From: an uncultured Alistipes sp.
GTDB lineage: Bacteria; Bacteroidota; Bacteroidia; Bacteroidales; Rikenellaceae
NCBI GenBank assembly: GCA_947174295.1
Contig: CAMWIG010000066.1
Coordinates: forward strand, 1-9,714
Length of the DNA: 9,714 nt
Direction: 5' to 3'
Shown here: positions 7,435 through 9,714 of the stretch, in pieces
Layout of the letters: every line of letters begins with the position of its first letter
How positions within the stretch are numbered: the first letter of the stretch is position 1
Program-made: the position numbers and the translations under genes
The notes under the pieces: model-generated
Database searches by the model: none
Told to the model about the DNA's origin: nothing
What the model saw: the letters and a program-made list of their open reading frames with translations, nothing else

Positions 7435-7459
7435 CCGACGGTGCTTTCCGCGACAAACG

Positions 7460-7496
7460 AATCACCCAGGCCTTCCGAAAGGCCTGGGTGATTTTT
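7460..7496 (+). terminator. Strong intrinsic terminator after the lipoprotein operon
   Basis: AATCACCCAGGCCTT (7460-7474) pairs perfectly with AAGGCCTGGGTGATT (7479-7493) around a CCGA loop, followed by T to 7496 (five T in a row from 7492). It lies 25 nt past the TAA at 7432-7434 and before the convergent tatC gene. It may also stop minus-strand transcripts, though the T-run in that direction is poor. The bases 7497-7576 show nothing further. Confidence 0.9.
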
Positions 7497-7576
7497 GCAA
7501 TATGCCGGCGGTGCATGCGTGCCGGACAGACGGAAGACTGGCGCTCGACGTTCGCCGCTGCGCACCGATTCCGACT

Positions 7577-8368
7577 CTACGGCATCGCAGGTTCGGCGCG
7601 ACGCGCAATCGCGATGCTTAGCTCGTAGAGTCCGTACAGCGGCATGATGACCAGTATTGTGCTCACGACGTCAGGCGGAGTTATGACGGCCGACACGACG
7701 GTCAGAATCACTATTGCGTGACGGCGGTATCGGCGCATGAAGGCGGCCGTCAGCAGCCCCATGCGGGCGAGAAACCACACGAGCAGCGGCAGCTGGAATA
7801 TCGCGCCGCACGCCAGCGTGACATCGATTATGGTCGACAGATAGGAGTTTACGTCGATCATGTTCTCCACGGCACTGCTCACGCGGTATCCCGACAGGAA
7901 ATTCACCGTCAGCGGTGCTATGATGACATACCCGAACGCCACGCCCGAGAAGAAGCACAGCGACACCCACCCCACGAAACTGCGGCATGCCGCCAGCTCG
8001 CGTTCGGTGAGCGCCGGACGCACGAAACGCCACACTTCCCACAGCATGTAGGGAAATGCGGCGACCAGCGCGACATAGAATGCTATTTTTATATGAAGAT
8101 TCAGCTGACCGGCCATCGTGGTGCTTACGAGCTCCACGACGCCGTCGTTGATGCGCAGCTGCTCCACCCCCGTAGCGTCGGCCAGCGCAGCCAGCAGACG
8201 GTTTGTCGGAAACCACTCCTGCATTGGCCCGAACAGCACTCTGTCGACAATCAGACCCTTGCACAGAAAGGCCGCGACGAGCACTGCGACGAGCACTGCG
8301 GCACTGCGTATCAGGTGCGGCCGCAGTGCTTCGAGATGGTCGCCGAACGTCCCTTCGGTAGAGTCCAT
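7577..8368 (-). CDS. tatC: Sec-independent protein translocase subunit TatC
   Basis: TatC is the polytopic inner-membrane receptor of the twin-arginine translocase. It binds RR signal peptides of folded precursors and recruits TatA. The 263-aa protein has the family's N-terminal signature FGDHLEALRPHLIRS (residues 8-22) and six expected hydrophobic spans near 22-40, 92-110, 130-155, 175-200, 217-230 and 233-253. The conserved blocks 'FPYMLWEVWRFVRPALTERE' (105-124), 'FFSGVAFGYVIIAPLTVNF' and 'ITPPDVVSTILVIMPLYGLY' are present. Length is normal for the family. The ATG at 8368 lies 13 nt after the tatA stop, so the two genes are likely one transcript from the promoter near 8934-8965. It ends at TAG 7577-7579, converging on the lipoprotein operon. 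No tatB is present here, as is common in Bacteroidetes. Confidence 0.95.
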   Translation of the reverse strand: MDSTEGTFGDHLEALRPHLIRSAAVLVAVLVAAFLCKGLIVDRVLFGPMQEWFPTNRLLAALADATGVEQLRINDGVVELVSTTMAGQLNLHIKIAFYVALVAAFPYMLWEVWRFVRPALTERELAACRSFVGWVSLCFFSGVAFGYVIIAPLTVNFLSGYRVSSAVENMIDVNSYLSTIIDVTLACGAIFQLPLLVWFLARMGLLTAAFMRRYRRHAIVILTVVSAVITPPDVVSTILVIMPLYGLYELSIAIARRAEPAMP

Positions 8369-8381
8369 ATTCTATCCGGGA

Positions 8382-8891
8382 TTATTCGTTGGTCTTCGGC
8401 TCCGCCGGTTTGCGCGGACGGCGGCGGCGCGGACGGTGCGGCTTCTCGGCACCCTCCTGCGCAGGCTGAGCCGGTGCGGGCTGCTGGGGCTGAGCGTCGC
8501 CCTCGCTCTTCTTGGCGGCGGGCTTGCGGCGCGGTTTGCGGGCACCCTCGCGTTTGGGCGATTCCTCGCTCTTCGGCTTTTCGGATGCCGCCGACTCGCT
8601 CCTGTCGGATGTCTCTGCCGGGTTGTCGGCAGGCTTGCGGCGGCGCTGCGGTCTGCGGCGGCGCTGGTGCGGCTCGTCCGAAGCGGCCTTTGCCTTGCCG
8701 CTTCCGTTCTCTGCCGAATAATCCTTGTTCGCGGCATCCTTGAATTCCTTCATGCCGCGGCCGAGACCGCGCATGAGCTCGGGAATCTTGCGGCCGCCGA
8801 AGAGCAGCATAATAATCAGCAATATGAGAATTATCTCCGTCGCACCTATATTGCCGATAAACATCGGCGTAAATGTCATCATGGTTTGCAT
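8382..8891 (-). CDS. tatA: Twin-arginine translocase subunit TatA with long basic C-terminal tail
   Basis: TatA oligomerises to form the passage for folded proteins across the inner membrane. From the ATG at 8891 (MQTMMTFTPMFIGNIG...) the protein is 169 aa. Residues about 13-32 form the single membrane helix (GATEIILILLIIMLLFGG). The FG hinge and amphipathic helix (RKIPELMRGLGRGMKEFK, about 33-50) are textbook TatA. I chose this start because the frame can be extended to 8936 only by adding a charged stretch (MSRLRRMSARKPKND) that would sit before the membrane helix and overlap the promoter. The remaining roughly 110 residues are low-complexity and rich in Arg, Pro, Lys, Glu and Ala, with clusters such as RRRRPQRRRK and RPRRRRPRK. 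TatA proteins are usually about 60-90 aa, so this tail is unusual. tatC follows 13 nt downstream. Confidence 0.92.
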   Translation of the reverse strand: MQTMMTFTPMFIGNIGATEIILILLIIMLLFGGRKIPELMRGLGRGMKEFKDAANKDYSAENGSGKAKAASDEPHQRRRRPQRRRKPADNPAETSDRSESAASEKPKSEESPKREGARKPRRKPAAKKSEGDAQPQQPAPAQPAQEGAEKPHRPRRRRPRKPAEPKTNE

Positions 8892-8933
8892 ATCGTTTTT
8901 AGGTTTACGGGCGGACATCCGCCTTAATCGGGA

Positions 8934-8965
8934 CAAAGATACGAATAAGCGAGGGTAATGCCAAA
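8934..8965 (-). promoter_or_regulatory. Bacteroidetes-type promoter for tatA-tatC
   Basis: On the minus strand TTTG (8965-8962) is followed by exactly 20 nt and then TATCTTTG (8941-8934). This matches the -33/-7 consensus TTTG-N19-21-TAnnTTTG. A start of transcription near 8927 would give a leader of about 35 nt before the tatA ATG at 8891. The promoter lies inside copy 1 of the intergenic repeat. A second TATCTTTG is present at 9015-9008 without an exact -33 box. Confidence 0.7.
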
Positions 8966-9029
8966 TTTATTTGAGCATTGCCGAGCGGGAGTATCTAAGG
9001 CGACAGCCAAAGATACGAATAAACCGATA

Positions 9030-9058
9030 GAAAAAAGCAAGCTTGCTTGCATTTTTTC
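9030..9058. terminator. A/T-flanked hairpin, possible bidirectional terminator
   Basis: GAAAAAAGCAAG (9030-9041) pairs with CTTGCATTTTTTC (9046-9058) with one unpaired A. The core GCAAGCTTGC (9037-9046) is a perfect palindrome. Six T follow the stem on either strand, the pattern of a bidirectional intrinsic terminator, and it lies between the rhamnosidase gene end and the tatA promoter. It may instead be simply the centre of the repeat array. Confidence 0.5.
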
Positions 9059-9180
9059 CGAGGCGCAGTATCTAAGGCGATATCCAAAGTATGAATAAGC
9101 GAGGGCAATGCCGGATTTATTCGAACATTGCCGGGCGGGTACGTCTAATCGGCAGGATTCGTACAGGCGGTTTTTACCTG

Positions 9181-9232
9181 AAAAACCGACGCCGGCACTC
9201 CCGGGCGGAAGAAACTCCCGGAAATGCCGGCG
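9181..9232 (-). terminator. Intrinsic terminator after the rhamnosidase gene
   Basis: On the minus strand, CGCCGGCA (9232-9225) pairs with TGCCGGCG (9197-9190). Inside it, CCGGG (9221-9217) pairs with CCCGG (9205-9201). Five T follow at 9185-9181. The hairpin starts about 20 nt past the TAG at 9253-9255. A second small hairpin (CGGTTTTT/AAAAACCG, 9168-9188) overlaps the T-tract. Confidence 0.65.
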
Positions 9233-9252
9233 CGGAGTATGACGGATACTTC

Positions 9253-9714
9253 CTAATACTTCGCTTCGAAGACGTAACTGCCCGAATCCACCTCGCCGGC
9301 GTCGATAAACCCTTTGCGGGATGTGCGGCCCGCACGCAGGCGTTTGCCATTGCGCGTGAGCTTGAATCGGTCGGCCGCGACAGGCAGCGCTATGCGGGCC
9401 GAAGTGTTGGGCGGAACCGTAACGTGCAGGCGATAGAGTCCCGGCAGGTTGTCGATCGAGACCTCGACACTGCCGCGTATCGTCGGCACCGTCGCTTCGA
9501 CGTGCCGCAGCGACGAGGTTTGCGGACGCACGCAGAGACGTTCGCATCCCGGAGCCGCAGGTTCTACGCCGACCAGCTTTCGCATGATGATGTTGGCCGG
9601 AGCTGCACCCCACGCATGGTTCCAGTCCTGGTTGGGTTTGAAGGAGTCGTCCCATGCTTCGTAGGTCATCGTCGTACCGCAGGCCAGCATGTTGTACCAG
9701 CTGCGGCGGTCGCG
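9253..9714 (-). CDS. Alpha-L-rhamnosidase (GH78-type), C-terminal part only
   Basis: The frame is open to the window edge (RDRRSWYN precedes the Met at 9690), so only the last 153 or so codons are present. The stretch from 'SWYNMLACGTTMTYEAWDD' through 'PNQDWNHAWGAAPANIIMRK' is the end of the (alpha/alpha)6 barrel of bacterial alpha-L-rhamnosidases. 'LVGVEPAAPGCERLCVRPQ' starts the C-terminal beta-sandwich, which continues with 'VPTIRGSVEVSI' and 'LHVTVPPNTSARIALPV'. The family releases terminal rhamnose from plant glycans or glycosides. The catalytic acids and the signal peptide are outside the window. It ends at TAG 9253-9255 and is followed by its own terminator, so it is transcribed separately from tatA-tatC. 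Confidence 0.85.
   Translation of the reverse strand, partial: RDRRSWYNMLACGTTMTYEAWDDSFKPNQDWNHAWGAAPANIIMRKLVGVEPAAPGCERLCVRPQTSSLRHVEATVPTIRGSVEVSIDNLPGLYRLHVTVPPNTSARIALPVAADRFKLTRNGKRLRAGRTSRKGFIDAGEVDSGSYVFEAKY

Larger units (their letters stand above)
8934..9147. repeat. Diverged direct-repeat array with internal hairpins in the tatA upstream gap
   Basis: A unit of about 64 bp at 8934-8997 recurs at 9085-9147. Shared pieces are CAAAG-AT-GAATAAGCGAGGG, AATGCC, a TTTATT core, CATTGCC, GCGGG and GTCTA/ATCTA. A partial copy of the junction lies between them: TATCTAAGGCGACAGCCAAAG around 8992-9012 and TATCTAAGGCGATATCCAAAG around 9069-9089. Each full copy contains an inverted repeat: GG(T/C)AATG...CATTGCC, at 8954-8982 and 9104-9132. 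No coding potential is visible. It is probably a short palindromic intergenic element of the host genome. Confidence 0.7.

Noticed and set aside
7718..8743. 341-aa plus-strand open frame across tatC and tatA
   Set aside because: Shadow of two clear Tat genes. The peptide is Arg/His/Gln/Ala-rich and resembles nothing.
8891..8936. Longer tatA start at 8936
   Set aside because: It would overlap the -7 box and add a charged leader before the membrane helix; ATG 8891 fits TatA better.
8934..9147. CRISPR array
   Set aside because: Only two diverged full copies, long units with internal palindromes, and no regular spacers.
8924..9655. 243-aa minus-strand frame overlapping the rhamnosidase end and the intergenic repeats
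   Set aside because: Its C-terminal part simply translates the direct repeat twice (DTPARQCSNKFGITLAYSYL-like) and its N-terminal part is out of frame with the rhamnosidase. Not a gene.

Overview
The window looks like a chromosomal stretch of a GC-rich gut Bacteroidales, most like Alistipes/Rikenellaceae. That placement is inferred from gene content and has not been checked by search. Supporting signs are BACON-domain surface proteins, lipoprotein signals with acidic residues after the lipobox cysteine, promoters of the Bacteroidetes TTTG-N20-TAnnTTTG type, no clear Shine-Dalgarno sites, a tatA-tatC pair without tatB, and a GH78-type rhamnosidase.

Layout, left to right. (1) 1-3702, plus strand: a long modular secreted protein whose 5' end lies outside the window. 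It has a fimbrillin-like N-terminal part, two BACON domains, one FN3 domain and three AT-rich beta modules. A single in-frame TGA at 2569-2571 separates it from a second FN3-like domain and a DNA/RNA non-specific endonuclease domain. The frame stays open across the junction, so this is probably one gene split by a stop codon. A perfect 12-bp hairpin begins 12 nt after the TGA. A strong terminator follows at 3721-3757. (2) 3831-7496, plus strand: a promoter, then two surface-lipoprotein genes 21 nt apart, then a strong terminator. The first gene (three BACON domains, a PKD-like domain, cysteine-rich leucine-rich repeats) has its signal peptide out of frame with its body because of a run of ten C at 4024-4033. 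The second is a lipoprotein built from three divergent copies of one beta-rich unit. (3) 7577-8891, minus strand: tatC and tatA, the Sec-independent export system. TatA carries an unusually long Arg/Pro/Lys-rich tail. (4) 8892-9252: no gene, but a tatA promoter embedded in a diverged repeat array, plus terminator-like hairpins. (5) 9253-9714, minus strand: the C-terminal end of an alpha-L-rhamnosidase whose start lies outside the window.

The first two blocks encode cell-surface proteins built from reused beta-sandwich modules. Both large BACON genes carry a lesion or switch: an in-frame stop in one and an out-of-frame homopolymer in the other. The two could be sequencing errors, decay, or ways of varying surface display; the sequence alone does not decide. 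The rest is conserved housekeeping (Tat) and glycan degradation (GH78).
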